64,000 nucleotides of DNA from Rhyzopertha dominica (taxonomy: Eukaryota; Arthropoda; Insecta; Coleoptera; Bostrichidae), in assembly GCA_025024175.1 (NCBI GenBank), contig QCXZ01000001.1, forward strand, positions 38,992,942 to 39,056,941, read 5' to 3'. The notes under the pieces were generated by a model. The model was not told where the DNA came from. It saw only the letters and a program-made list of their open reading frames with translations, and searched no databases. A program made the position numbers and the translations under genes. This document shows positions 26,859 to 39,015 of the stretch, piece by piece (position 1 is the first letter of the stretch; the number at the start of each line of letters is the position of its first letter).

Positions 26859-28132
26859 GTACAGGGTGGTCCAGTTACTGTGCTCACCCGATTGACAGCT
26901 TTATTTGAAATTTTAGAAAAAAAATGTTTTTAACAAAAGTTGTAGCGATCAAGGAGTACTCGATAATGCAGCGTTGCCCGATTTCGAGTGATGAACCAAA
27001 CTTACATTTTTTTTTAAATAGAACTACCTACTTTTTATGCGGTATTCTGATTGTGCATCAAATTCTGAGCAAAAAATTATTAAGATGCATGTGTCCTAAA
27101 ATTAATGGTTTCGGAGATACGCATGGGTGGTCCAGTTGTTGTGCTCACCCAATTGACGGCTTTATTTGAAGTTTTAGAAAAAACGTTTTAAATAAAAGTT
27201 CTAGCAACCAAGAAGTACTCGATAATGCAATATTTATGCAGCGTTGTCAGATTTCAAATAATGAACCAAACTTGCATTTTTTAAAATAGAACCACCTACT
27301 TTTTATACCGGATTCTGATTACACATCAAATTCTGATCAAAAAAAATATTAAGATACATGTGCCCTAACATTAATCGTTTCAGAGATAAGCATGGGTGGT
27401 CCAGTTACCGTGCTCACTCAGTAGGTGGTTCTACTCAAAAAAATGCAAGTTTGGTTCAGTACTCGAAATCTGAAAACACCGTAAATGTGTTATATCGCGA
27501 GGACTCCTTGGTTGCTACAACTTTTATTTAAAACATTTTTTTTTCTAAAACTTCAAATAAAACCTTCAATTGGGTGAGCACGATAACTGGACCACCCATG
27601 CGTATCTACAAAACCGTTAATTTTAGAGCACATGTATCTTAATAATTTTTTGCTCAGAATTTGATGCACAATCAGAATCCCGAATAAGAAGTAGGTAGTT
27701 CTATTTAAAAAAAATGTAAGTTTGGTTCATCACTCGAAATATGTCAACGCTGCATAAATCTGCTATAATGCATTATCGAATACTCCTTGGTCGCTACAAC
27801 TTTTGTTCAAAACATTTTTTTCTAAAACTTCAAATAAAGCTGTCAATCGGGTGAGCACGGTAACTGGACTACCCATGCGTATCTCGAAAACCGTTAATTT
27901 TAGAGCACATGTATGTGAATATTTTTTTGCTCAGAATTTAATGTATAATCAGATTACGGCATAAAAAATCGGTGGTTCTATTAAAAGAAATGCAAGTTAG
28001 GTTCATTACTGTATATCTGGCAACGCTGCATAAATGTGTTATATTGCATTATCGAGTACTCCTTGGTTTTTTTCTAAAACTTCAAATAAAGCCCTCAATT
28101 CGGTGAGCATGATAACTGGACCACCCTGTACA
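26859..28132. mobile_element. Palindromic transposon with internal ~265-nt subrepeats
   Basis: Ends TGTACAGGGTGGTCCAGTTA (26859) and its inverted partner ending near 28132. The subrepeat start GGGTGGTCCAGTT recurs in direct orientation at 26864, 27124 and 27395, and inverted at about 27600, 27877 and 28129, so about 2.5 units on the left face 2.5 on the right across a centre near 27430. Unit landmarks: GAGTACTCGATAATGCA, AACCAAACTTACATTTTTTT, TGCATCAAATTCTGAGC. No transposase. Its right end lies 370 nt upstream of the NLR-like start codon. Confidence 0.75.
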
Positions 28133-28500
28133 AACAAAAAAAAAAGTTCCTTTCACAAATTTGAAGGATTTGTTATGATTGAACTGTGAATTAAATAAAA
28201 TGGCACAAGTAAGAAGATAGAGTACTTGATAAATTATCATTCACGCGCACTTCAAAAATAATGTTCATAATTCTTTGTACCAAGCTGTTATACATTTTCT
28301 TGGAAACTAATCAACAAAACCTGTAGAAATACGCGTCTTCATCAATTTATGATCACCCATTTCCCAAATTTTCAAACTGCAATAAACACAACTTTGCAAA
28401 ACACTGATAAAAACACTCATTATTTGCTGAAGCTACTGAAACATAGTCTTGTCATATTTGCAGGTACAAACTACACCAGCTTATTATAATACTTTTCGCA

Positions 28501-31500
28501 ATGGGTGATGATGAAGAATTGAACCACTTTGTACAGACAAACAACTACCATGAAAATGAGGCAAAGTAAGTACAATATTAATTATTACATCCAACACATG
28601 ATGTATTAATATATGCACCTGTATTCATTGAGTATTCCAATAAATCAGGAAGACTTACCATCATCACTGAGAAGGAAAAAAGCTTTTTGACAAACTTGGA
28701 GGTAGACAATAAATTGCAGTTAGCCAAAGCCGATTATGAACATACGTTGCGTCCAGAATGCACATACACTCATGGAAGCAAGTCAACTCCAGACACAACA
28801 GAAATTGATTTGGAATCCGCTGTTCAGAATGCATATAACAGCAGCAAGTTCCACAACTTCACTGACTATAAACAAAACCTCAATCTACCTGAAGGATGGC
28901 AGCTTTTAACAACGGGTTACAACAACAGCAAAGGTAACGGTTACTTTGGTACGGCTTTGTGGAACAAAGAACTCTGCACAATTTGGATCATCCACATGGC
29001 AACTTCCTTTACGTTTAACTTTCTGAGTATAGACTTCTTAATTAGCATGTGGCAAGCGTTATTTAGGCTAGACTTAGGTATGGTCAAAATGTTTTTCTAC
29101 GAGCCACAAATTAAATCTGCTGTGACCTTTACTGATAACGTAAAACAAGTGCTACAGAATAAAACGAGCTGCTTAGACATAAAATTTTGCTTCTCTGGAA
29201 ACTCCATAGGGTCATGGCTTGCAAGTCTTTCAACCTATTCAGTAAAACACTTACAAGTGATACAGCAAGTTAATGGAAAATACTATTTCACAGAACAAAC
29301 AGGTGCCAACGACAAAGTCTGTCAACAGCCAATTCATATTGCAGTAGACCATCATTTGCAACTGAGTAATCCAAATTTTCATGAAAGAATTAATCCAATT
29401 GAGACAGATCGAGAAACATTCCTTAGTCAAAATCCGTTTCCAACACCAAAAGAAATGGCGATGTTTGCTAAAGCGGCTTATGTTGAACTGTCAACACCTA
29501 ACTACGAAAAAGAACTGTACTTACCAGACGGATGGGAATTTTTAACTGCCGCATTCAACAATTCGTGGGGAAACTGTTATTTTGGTATTGCTTTTTGGAA
29601 TCCTATATTACATCAAATAGTTGTGGCCCACAGAGGTACTTCACCTAGTGTCTATAATCTCAAACGGAATTGGTCAATCTTATATAAAACAGATTATGTG
29701 GGCATATCAAAAATTCAGTATGTACCTCAAGTTATTTCAGCCATTACATTTGCTGAACAGATTAGGAAAGCTATTGTAGATAAACCTTCAATACGCCTCA
29801 ATTTTACTGGTCACTCTTTGGGAGGATGGCTCGCACAAGTTACCACATTTTCCGTAAAATATTTAATACTGCAAACAGATAGAAACCATTTCACGCTGCG
29901 TCTAAATACTGCAGAAAATTACCATCCACATACTATTGCTTTCGAAACTCCGGGTTGTAAAGAGATGTTGCTCAAAATGAAAAATGATTTCGCCCCAAAA
30001 TATCAGAACGGGGTGGACATCGAGAAAAGATTAGATATCACTATTTATCTTTCCAAACCAAACTTAATCAATACTAGTAATACTCATGTAGGTACCATTT
30101 ATGCTTTTAACAACAATCTGTATGGATGGGTTGACAGACTAAGCTTTGCCAGTCACGTACTTCAAACACACGCGATCGATAACATCGTTAATGCATTTCT
30201 ATCAGAGAGTAATCACTCAAAGCTTGTGCAAGTAGTATCGGATTTTCCTCAAGGCAATGATCAACGGCATCAGCTCGAAAGCTATGACGAAAAATCATGT
30301 TCTTTAAGTTTATTTTCAGAAAAAGAANTGTGTTTACTAAATATCCTTGAAACACTACAAACAGAAATGAAACATTTTACGACCAATTGTTACATTGAAC
30401 AGAAAGTTGCAGGGCTACCTAAAATTGCATTAGATGGCAATGCTTACAAATTAAAGCTTACAAATCAAAATGATCTTAATGACGTTGTTAAGTTCACAAA
30501 GCAAGGNACANCAGTTTGTCTAAAAGAGGTCTTAGAAGCTTGTAATTTAAATACCTTCACTATTACACACAATACTCTACATTTTCTGGACAACTTTGGT
30601 CTAAAAGAATTTTTGTTGGAATCTAATGAACACCTTCTGCAAGTAGTTGCCGACGATTTGATCGTAATTTCAGCAATTCACAGTATCTTAAAAAACTGTC
30701 AGGTTAACACTCTGATCGATTCAACATTATACCTAAAATGGTCACACTTAGAAAGAGTATGTAAGTTTATAGACATATCTGTGATTTTTAGTATGGCCAG
30801 ACTTGTTATAATTGAAACTGAACAGTCTTCGGGATTCAAAAATGATATTATTAACTGCAGTGAACAAAACAAAATACAAAAATGTATTTTAATTTTACCG
30901 AATAATGCTAGAATTTCAGACAGAGCGCCTTTGAAAGAAATCCACATCGAAACCTTAGATTTGGAAAGAACATCGCAAGAAAAACTTCTAATTCAAGTAC
31001 TTAAACAAAATACACCCCACATCAGTGCTACAGATGTTTTCTATCAAAATATAAACGAAGAAATTTATCTAAAGAATGTTACACTGTACCTACAAACTGA
31101 AAAAGATACAAAATTCTTTATAAGCTGCTCCACCAAAGAACATATATATGCATATCTGGATAAAGAGGGAATTAGAGAAGAGTTTGAGAAAGCAAGAGAA
31201 CAAAATCTAATCGCAATTAGAAATGGCAACAGGGAAGATAGCGAATGGATGAAAGACTTTAAAGAATTTTGCCAAATAAATCCCAAAAATCGAGTGATTT
31301 GGCTAGAAATATCAGCAAAAGTTGAAGTTCCAAGTAAAGCTTGTATCTGTAAATGCATATACGACAACAAGTTATGCATCTCTAGACAACTTCAAAGTAG
31401 GTGGTTTATAAACAAAGGTTTAATAAAGGAAGACTTGTTAAGTAACCAACTAAAAGATACATGCATCATTGTTGTCGAGGAAAACAGCGACCATGCAAAA

Positions 31501-34500
31501 GTATTAAAACAGGAACTAAATCGAGTTAAAAATGTACGTTTTGTGTCATCGATGGATGACGCAAAAGAGGAATCTAAAATAATCCATTCTCCACATCACA
31601 TCCTAAAATTCACGCGTTCACAACAAATCGAGTGGAAAAGTTCAGTTAATTCATTAAGTAGCATCAAACGCTACACAGCACTTGAACGTAACGATACAAA
31701 CATAAATGAAGATGATTTCTCAGAAATACAAAAGAACGCAGCTGATGATAATACTCCTTTTATATCTGAAACTAATTTCATTGCACAAACGAAGAAAATT
31801 GTTGTTATTGGAGATGTACCAGGAATGGGTAAAACCACCACTTGTAGAAAAGTCCTACATAATCCTAACAATGAACTACTGATTCATTTCGATCTGATAA
31901 ACCATATCGAAGACATTCGAAAACTCGATACCAATCTGGACGTAGATAAAGCTATTCAGTTCTTACTCAAAAACATATGTCATGAAAAAAGCACGTTAGA
32001 CAAAAGTTTAATAAAAAAGGCTTTAAAAGAAAATCTGCAAAACAATAACAAATCTATGGTTTTAACGCTATTATTTGATGGCTTTGATGAAATACCCCAA
32101 GAAGGTCGAAATGAACTGCACTCCAAGCTATTGAACCTCCTTCAGTTTTTGTCGTACGAAACAACAGCGAGGGTATGGGTAACTACACGGAAACATTATT
32201 TGGATATGCTGGAAAATAGATTGCTGACACTAAGTACAACGTTCAAAAAAATATCCGAATCTGTACAAAAAGAGTACTTGATGGACCACTGGCAAACTGT
32301 TTTAAAGCTACAATTAAATTCAGATGAGGATTATAATTTGAAAAGTTACACAGACGAACTATACAGCACTGTCAGACAAGCTCTGGATGCAAGTATTGGC
32401 CATTTTATGGGAATACCACTACAGATGAGAATGTTGTTAGAGGTGGCAAGACCAAAGTGTGTTGATCATAAAATAGATACAAAAGTGTTTAAAATTAATA
32501 ATGTTGTTAGCTTATACGAAGCATTTGTAGAGTCAAAATTTAAAATTTACTTTCAGGATAAATCCTGCAGTTCTAAGACAGAAACTGAAAAGAAAGAACT
32601 TAAAGAAGTGTGCCTTAGTAAACTAGAAAACCTCGCCTTTCATAATCATTTTAATTTCGAAGCTGAAACGCTATTAACAAAAAAAGAAAAGGATTTTGAA
32701 AATTTAAGTGAATGTTATAGATTAGGACTTATCCATCGAACTAACTCTACCTTCAATAACACAGAATTTATTCACAGAACGTTTCAAGAATATTTCTGTG
32801 CACAAAAACTATTTGAACTGATAAGTGACAAGCGTTCACCACATGTCGTTGATCTTCTGTTAAGCAAGGTATTACTAAAAGAAGATTACAGGATCGTCCG
32901 ACTTTTTCTGAATCATCAACTCCAAACCAGAAAACTCCAAGCAGATGATGAAACTTTTTCGGAACACATTTGTAAAATGTGGAAGCAAAACAGACATAGA
33001 CTATTTGACATAGATGGCATTTCGTGTTCCACCACATTAGCGGAAGAAAATCATGTCTCTTTAATGAACTATTTAATCAGTGTTTTGGATGACTTCGCTG
33101 CTAAAATGTTATCAATTCCAAACATACATAATGAAACACCATTAGCCATAGCAATACGAAAAGAACATTTTACTTTAGTTGACTCAATGTTACGTGAAGT
33201 GTCTATCAAACATAGAAATGAGATAGTGGAAGCATCAATATTTCACACAGACAGTTACGAAATACGAAACTATTTACAGTACAACTGCAAACTTGAGAGT
33301 TGTTACGAACAATATTTTACGAAAATGAAGAAATGTTTGAATTCATACTTTTTAAAAAATGCGGATGGCCTGTTGCAAATTGATAACCTTCTCTCAGAAA
33401 GTGACTTCTTTAAAAACGAGGCTCTACTGAGAGCTGCTTCTCATGGCTACTATGAAACAGTAAAACAGCTGGTATCACGAATGAAATATTTGGATTACTC
33501 ACATTGTAACGGACAGACTGCACTACATTTGGCTGCACAGAAAGGCTATTTTCAAATCGTACAATTCTTATTGGAACAAGGTGCTAACTGTCAAATACGA
33601 GACAATTATAACCGAACATTCCTTCATTATGCTGTTAGATATTCAGAATCATCAGACCTCGAAATACTTTACAAATATATAGATACAATCCTTGTATGTT
33701 TTGAACTAAAAGATATTGAGCCTCGAGGAAATGAAGCGCTGTTTAGGCGCATGGTTAAATGTTGTCAAGAACAATCAGATAAACGAAAAGATTTTCTGGA
33801 GTTGTTTGATTTGCTTATCGACTGTGGAGTTGACGTAAATAAAACAGAGAGGAATAAAAAAACATTGTTAATGTATGCTTGTAAAAATACTCTAATAGAT
33901 GTTGTTCAGTATTTAATAAGCAAAGGCGCCAAAGTAAATCTTAAAGATAAAACTGGCAAAACAGCTTTAGATCATGCTATAGGCAACTTTAGTCTCACTG
34001 AAAAGAAAAAAACAGTTTTTTTGAACATCCTAAATCAAAGTAAGTCTAACTATATTGATCCTAGTGACGTCAATATTGAACTACTTCAGTCGTCCAGTCA
34101 AAAGTGTTTAAAAGAAGTAGTAGAACATTTGATATCAAAAGGAGTTGATGTAAATGTTGCAGATCAAAATGGCATGACAGCATTACTTTCAGTTATAAAA
34201 CAATACATCAGTAGTGCACCAACAGCACAAGCAATCTACAGAATTGTAAATATTTTAATTGAAAATGGTTCGGACTTTAATGGATTTAATAATGAGAAAA
34301 TTACAATACTTACATGTGCACAACAACATAGCCTGTCAGACATGATTAGGTATTTGATAACAGCAGGTGCCGATGTAAACAAAGACTACTTTCATAGTAC
34401 ACCACTACATATGACAATAGATTGTCACAGCACGCAATCATCAGTAGTTTTAGATGTTTCAAAAATCTTGGTTGAAAAAGGAGCTAACATTAATGTTGCT

Positions 34501-35520
34501 GATTATGTAGGTACCACACCACTTATGTCAGCTTGTCAAAATAATTTACCCGAAATAGTTGAATATTTGATATCAAATGAAGCCAATTTGCACGCTACAA
34601 ATAATTATGGCGAAACAGCACTACATTATCTTACACATCAACAGACATTTGGTTGCAAAAGAAAAACACATATAATTCTCAACGTTGCAAGGATCTTAAT
34701 TGAAAATGGGAGTAACGTTGACGTTACTAATAAGAATGGTTTTACACCACTCATGTTAGCCAGTCAAAACTGTTTACCCGAAGTAGTTGAATATTTTATA
34801 TCAAAGGGAGCCAACGTAAACGCTACAAATAAATATGGTGAGACAGCACTACATTCTGCTTTAACTCAAATATCTGACAAAAAGGAACCACAGAAAATTC
34901 TCAGTGTTGCAAAGATTTTGACTGAAAATGGAACCAACGATGACGCCGCTGATAAGGATGGTTTTACACCCCTTATGTTAGCTTGTCAGAATGGTTTACC
35001 TGTAGTAGTTGAGTATTTAATATCCAATGGAGTCAATGTGAACGCTAAATCTGAAAATTGCTCGACAGCGTTACTACTGACTGTAGATCCGTTTTTTGTC
35101 AACAAAAATGAACCGGAAACAATTTTTGGTGTTGTAAGAACTTTGATTGAAAATTGTGCTGACACTAACGCTGCTGATAATGACGGTGATACACCACTTA
35201 TGTTATCCAGCGCATCTGGTTTGCTTGAAGTAGTTCAATATCTGATATCAAAAGGAGCCAATTTGCACGCTACAAATAAAGATGGCTACACAGCACTACA
35301 TTATGCTGTAGNTATTCATAAATTTGATTGCAAAAAGGATCCACAAACAATTCTCCACCTTGCAAGAATTTTGATTGAATATGGTGCTGACANTGACATT
35401 GCNAATAAAAATGGTGTTACACCACTCATGCTAGCCAGTGAAGTTGGTTTACGCGAGGTAGTAGAATATCTGATACTGAAAAGTGTACATCTACCTACTG
35501 CAGAGCCGCTCTTTCTATAA
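28501..35520 (+). CDS. NLR-like STAND protein: tandem lipase-like domains, NACHT ATPase, ankyrin repeats
   Basis: Two coding exons, 28501-28565 and 28653-35520, give about 2310 residues. Exon 1 starts at an ATG and ends at a GTAAGT donor; the acceptor ending at 28652 restores frame. A TTTGCAG at 28457-28463 could be a 5'UTR acceptor. Order: lipase-like domain 1 (about 80-260) with GNSIG in place of the nucleophile motif; lipase-like domain 2 (about 289-538) with HRGT (348-351), GHSLGGW around Ser410, and candidate Asp483 and His500; a linker of unknown fold (about 540-1065); NACHT (about 1068-1235) with Walker A GDVPGMGKTTT (1075-1085), Walker B LLFDGFDEI, sensor TTR near 1200; a winged-helix-like FIHRTFQEYF near 1395; then about 20 ankyrin repeats to the C terminus. 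By STAND family logic the ankyrins sense, NACHT oligomerises and the hydrolase is the effector; that is inference. No signal peptide or membrane segment is evident, so probably cytosolic. Five Ns fall inside the CDS (30328, 30507, 30511, 35312, 35393 region). Confidence 0.9.
28566..28652 (+). other. Intron 1 of the NLR-like gene
   Basis: An 87-nt intron with a strong GTAAGT donor. Two candidate acceptors lie 4 nt apart (CAG ending 28648 and AAG ending 28652). Only the second keeps the 2-nt carry-over of exon 1 in frame with the long exon; the first reaches TGA within seven codons. This decides the start: without exon 1 the long ORF has no early in-frame ATG, since its apparent start at 28687 is TTG. 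Confidence 0.65.
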
Positions 35521-35966
35521 TAAAACTAATGTTTCAAAATACGGTAGTTTCAATAACGACTTGTTTTAATAATTCAAATTAGAATTACTGCAACATATAA
35601 CATACCACCGATTTGTTCAATTATGTTTTAAACATATTTAATATTAGGTTTTTACATATTTAATTTATATATATTATATAGCCATATTTTAATAAGTAAT
35701 ACTTAAATGTTTAGCAAGTAGTTGTAGGTATGTAAACATATTTATTACTTTTAGAATACACCGACTTCATATAAAAATTATACAACTGCACTTACCTATA
35801 AGTAGCAAATAGGAATAAACTCGTTAAGCTTTATATGCTTGTATAAATTTTGTACTATATATTTTAATTATACGTAACTTACTATTTTAACTAATTTAAT
35901 TAATAATTTGTGGTTATTATACTCACTCTTTGGTACCTGTATTGAACAACAAAATACAAAAATAAA
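35519..35966 (+). promoter_or_regulatory. 3' flank of the NLR-like gene with candidate poly(A) signals
   Basis: AATAAA overlaps the stop codon (35519-35524) and occurs again at 35961-35966. The flank up to about 35970 resembles the flank of the ankyrin pseudogene (about 22850-23190), including GTATTNAACAACAAAAT, which supports a shared, duplicated 3'UTR. Confidence 0.4.
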
Positions 35967-36149
35967 TCTTAATGCGGAGAACTGCCAATGTGCAATATGG
36001 GTTACTCGCATATAAAAGTTGTGTAGTAAATATGAATAAATTTAAGATCACGTTCAGATTATTTTCAAAAGCTACCTTCTTAAATGTATTAAACAAGGCG
36101 TAAATAAAAAAATATAAACTATATTATTATTAAGTTTTCTTCTGTCCTT

Positions 36150-36225
36150 TCCTGAGAGGCGGCAAATTGATTTAATCGATAATTTCCATAAGCGCCCTGG
36201 ATGCATGACTCATTTATAGAATCTT
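36150..36225 (+). repeat. 75-nt dispersed repeat, copy 2
   Basis: Same family as 10545-10615; suggests that a piece of the 9.5-12.4-kb element family also lies downstream of the NLR-like gene. Confidence 0.5.
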
Positions 36226-36367
36226 TGTTACAGATTACAGAGCCACCGGGCACTTTCCGGTGGGACTTCGGGCCAAGGGCTCTCTTTTCAGAGTCAAAAT
36301 AATCCAATCAAATGAACTAGTCGAAGCTTCCGGCCCGTTATGCAGTGGTCTTGGCTGTTGTAAAGCA

Positions 36368-36402
36368 GACGTTTTGCCACTCGTAACGAGTGTATCTTCA
36401 GT
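36368..36402 (-). ncRNA. Degenerate hammerhead-like motif
   Basis: Minus strand: CTGAAGA, stem ACTCG/CGAGT, then CAAAACGTC (GAAA changed to CAAA). The match of layout with the other motifs suggests another Penelope-like terminal relic, about 450 nt beyond the NLR-like gene's 3' flank. Confidence 0.4.
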
Positions 36403-37070
36403 GTTTCATGCAACAAGTTAAGAATGGCGTGGAAGCCTAAAGATTATTACTCTAGTCAAATGATAACTTTCTTATAAACATTTTGGGTAGGTAGCGATTA
36501 TAATTTTTCGTTATATTTGAGGGTAGTGAATGTAAAACCAAGCTTCTGGGACTGCAACCCTGCGAAATAGTTTTTTTAGCGATATGCCGGTAAATATTAC
36601 CCTATATGCCCTATATACAGAAGATTTTGGATATTATTTATTACTAGACAATACAATGGACAAATGAACTACAATTTCGTTAAATATTAATATCGACTGA
36701 GATGACTCCGAAGCCTTTGCACATACGTTATTGTTTCAAAAAAGCTAGTAATTAAAAAATACAGGTAATATTCAACTTAAAATTAACCGGTGAAGATATT
36801 GTTGACTAAAAAATAAAGATGATATGACTCGTAAAATGATTGAAACACAATTACAATAAAAGTTTAACTTAGTAAATGAGTTGTATTTAGAAATTTTAGT
36901 TTCTTTATATGATTATACCAAGTATCATACTTATTATAGTATTATACAACGTTTCGAGAGAATATTTTCTAAATATGTAAATTTAACATTTTGATATTAC
37001 GAAACACATGTCGTTCAAAACATGAGTTTTGCGATGATAGAAAATGTTTATCGAAAACATCAATTAAAAT

Positions 37071-37334
37071 ATGAAATATCATTTCTTGTTTCTATTTCAG
37101 AAACAATTACAGCTCCAGGTCCAAGAATCCAAAGGTAATTATTTTGCAGTTGTGGACATCCCACTTCTTCAACGTCGAATTACAGTTGTAGAGAACGGAC
37201 CCATTTTCTCCATTCTGCTGACAACGCTGTCTTGTGCAACTGAATTGCAGGCAGAACGATTTATGAATGACCATTTCACAGATATTTGTGGGATACTAGC
37301 TTACCTCATAGGGTTGTTATTTAACAGAATTTAA
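37071..37334 (+). other. Unassigned ORF, possible exon
   Basis: 87 codons; a TCTATTTCAG at about 37091-37100 could be a splice acceptor, after which the frame reads KQLQLQVQESKGNYF, then LLQRRITVVENGPIF and TELQAERFMNDHF to a TAA. Composition looks protein-like but I recognise no family, and no neighbouring exon was found. Could be an exon of an unseen gene or transposon debris. Confidence 0.25.
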
Positions 37335-37485
37335 TACACCCTTTCCGGGAATACGTTTATTTAAGAACTGAGGCTATGGTAGAATTTAATCCACCGACTT
37401 ATTTTCGATAGTAGAATTTAGCCCATTCACAGTTTTGGTAGAATTTAATCTACCCTATAGCAGTTGAATTTAACCCACGCTGTAG
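37328..37485 (+). repeat. Short interspersed motif GTAGAATTTAAYCYACC
   Basis: Related words at about 37328, 37379, 37410, 37438 and 37463, spaced 25-51 nt apart. Irregular; function unknown. Confidence 0.35.
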
Positions 37486-38046
37486 AATCATTTGAGTAGA
37501 TTACATTTAAATCGGTATTTTCATTTCAGCTAAACTTACTGCCTCAAGATTATTCCCCTCGCCAATTGTGGTGACCCAAAATTATTTGTAAGCTGAATAA
37601 TACACACCTTTAGTAAGATATTTTTATCCTCTCCAAAATTTCTACCTCCTTACTGCCTTACACTAACAACAATATAATAATAGCCTTATAACTATCATGG
37701 GCTTTTACCGCTATACTGATGTAGGTCTCCACGTTAGATAAATTTAAAAACGCAATTAACAAAAATGATGTTAGCCAAATTTAAATTGACAGTATCCTTG
37801 TTGTCCCGCGATGAGGATCAGATGCGTAATATGATAAAAGCGGCAGCCATTTTGATTCCAAAACGTATCCCTCTCTATTTAACTCATTGCGGTACTTTGT
37901 TACATATAGTGGCTTTAGTCGCCACTACAGCATTGAACTATAAGCAAAGCATGATTAGAGTTAAATGCGCTAGAGTCACTAAATATTATTACAGTATTAT
38001 TACGGCAATTTTAGGACAAATAGTAACAAGAAATTTAAATGTTTAT

Positions 38047-38535
38047 AAAGGAGATGAGAGAGGTAATCAAACTATCAAACCTAACTTTAAAGATTATAGA
38101 ACTGCCAGATATGAGAATGTTGGAATCTTTTGTAATACCTAGTAAATCGTGCGCCATCTAGCGTGTATGTTTTACATTTGTTAATGCTACGAACTCCACC
38201 GTACGTTTGTAAAAATAAACAGACAACTATGTTAGCCGTCAGTAGCTATCCATATCTTATCAAGTATGTAATGTAACGACGTTAGAACGTCACGTTCAAG
38301 TTTAATAAAACGAGGTCCTTCGATTCATTCTTGTGTTTTACTATTCAAGTAACAAAATAGTTCAACACAGACTCTAGTGCACAAAGCACGTTGTCAATTA
38401 CCTAGAAAGAACTCAAACACAACATAAACAATTGCAGCAACGTGCTTTATGCGTCAGAGCCTTATATCTGACGGGTCTCTGCTCTTAAGATTAGGTTTGA
38501 TAGTTTGATTCCCTCTACCATTTCCTTTATAATCA
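38047..38535. repeat. Nested inverted repeats
   Basis: Outer arms 38047-38095 and 38487-38535 (AATCAAACTATCAAACCTAA and complement); inner arms about 38372-38397 and 38434-38460 (GCACAAAGCACGTTG against CAACGTGCTTTATGC). The outer left arm is inside an ORF (37765-38142, 125 codons) that I therefore consider repeat-derived and not a gene. Confidence 0.5.
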
Positions 38536-38742
38536 TTTGCATTTTGCGCCACTATTTTGCCCAAAAATGACTAAAATGTCTATTTCGGTACTGTAATATA
38601 TTCAGTTTATTGAAGTTTTCTGTATTGCCTGCATGTAACAATTAACAACAATCATTAAATAAAACAGCCAATCTAAACTTATAAAATTAAAGAAAAAAAT
38701 CTTATAAAAAAAAACATTGTTATTACAAACGTGGTTATAATA

Positions 38743-38748
38743 TTTATT
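38743..38748 (-). terminator. Candidate poly(A) signal of the odorant receptor
   Basis: AATAAA on the minus strand about 270 nt after the TAG stop at 39016; it is the first clear hexamer found downstream. Confidence 0.3.
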
Positions 38749-39015
38749 TATACATATATTTCTATCATAAACTAGGTATACATTTATAGCGAGCTAGTAT
38801 TGAGAAAATTCCCTAGGGTAACACGGTGTGCAGTTGTTTTGCTAAATAAGTTCAAATCATGTCTGGTATTGTAGCATTTACTCTGGAAATATTAATCTAT
38901 ATACGTTCCCGAACTCAAATGATGTTTACAGCTAAAAAAAACATGGTGTTTTCTAATGTGACCCTACGAAACTGTTAATGCAGTAGAACTCCAGTGGTAG
39001 TATATTCCACATCCT

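Noticed and set aside
30699..33037. Minus-strand ORFs within the NLR-like gene
   Set aside because: Shadows of the plus-strand coding exon, without motifs.
28501..35520. Bacterial horizontal transfer as origin of the NLR-like gene
   Set aside because: It has an intron, AT-rich codon use like its surroundings and a duplicated local pseudogene; nothing in the sequence demands recent transfer.
37765..38142. 125-codon ORF on the plus strand
   Set aside because: Its 3' third is one arm of an inverted repeat and no family is recognisable; treated as repeat-derived.
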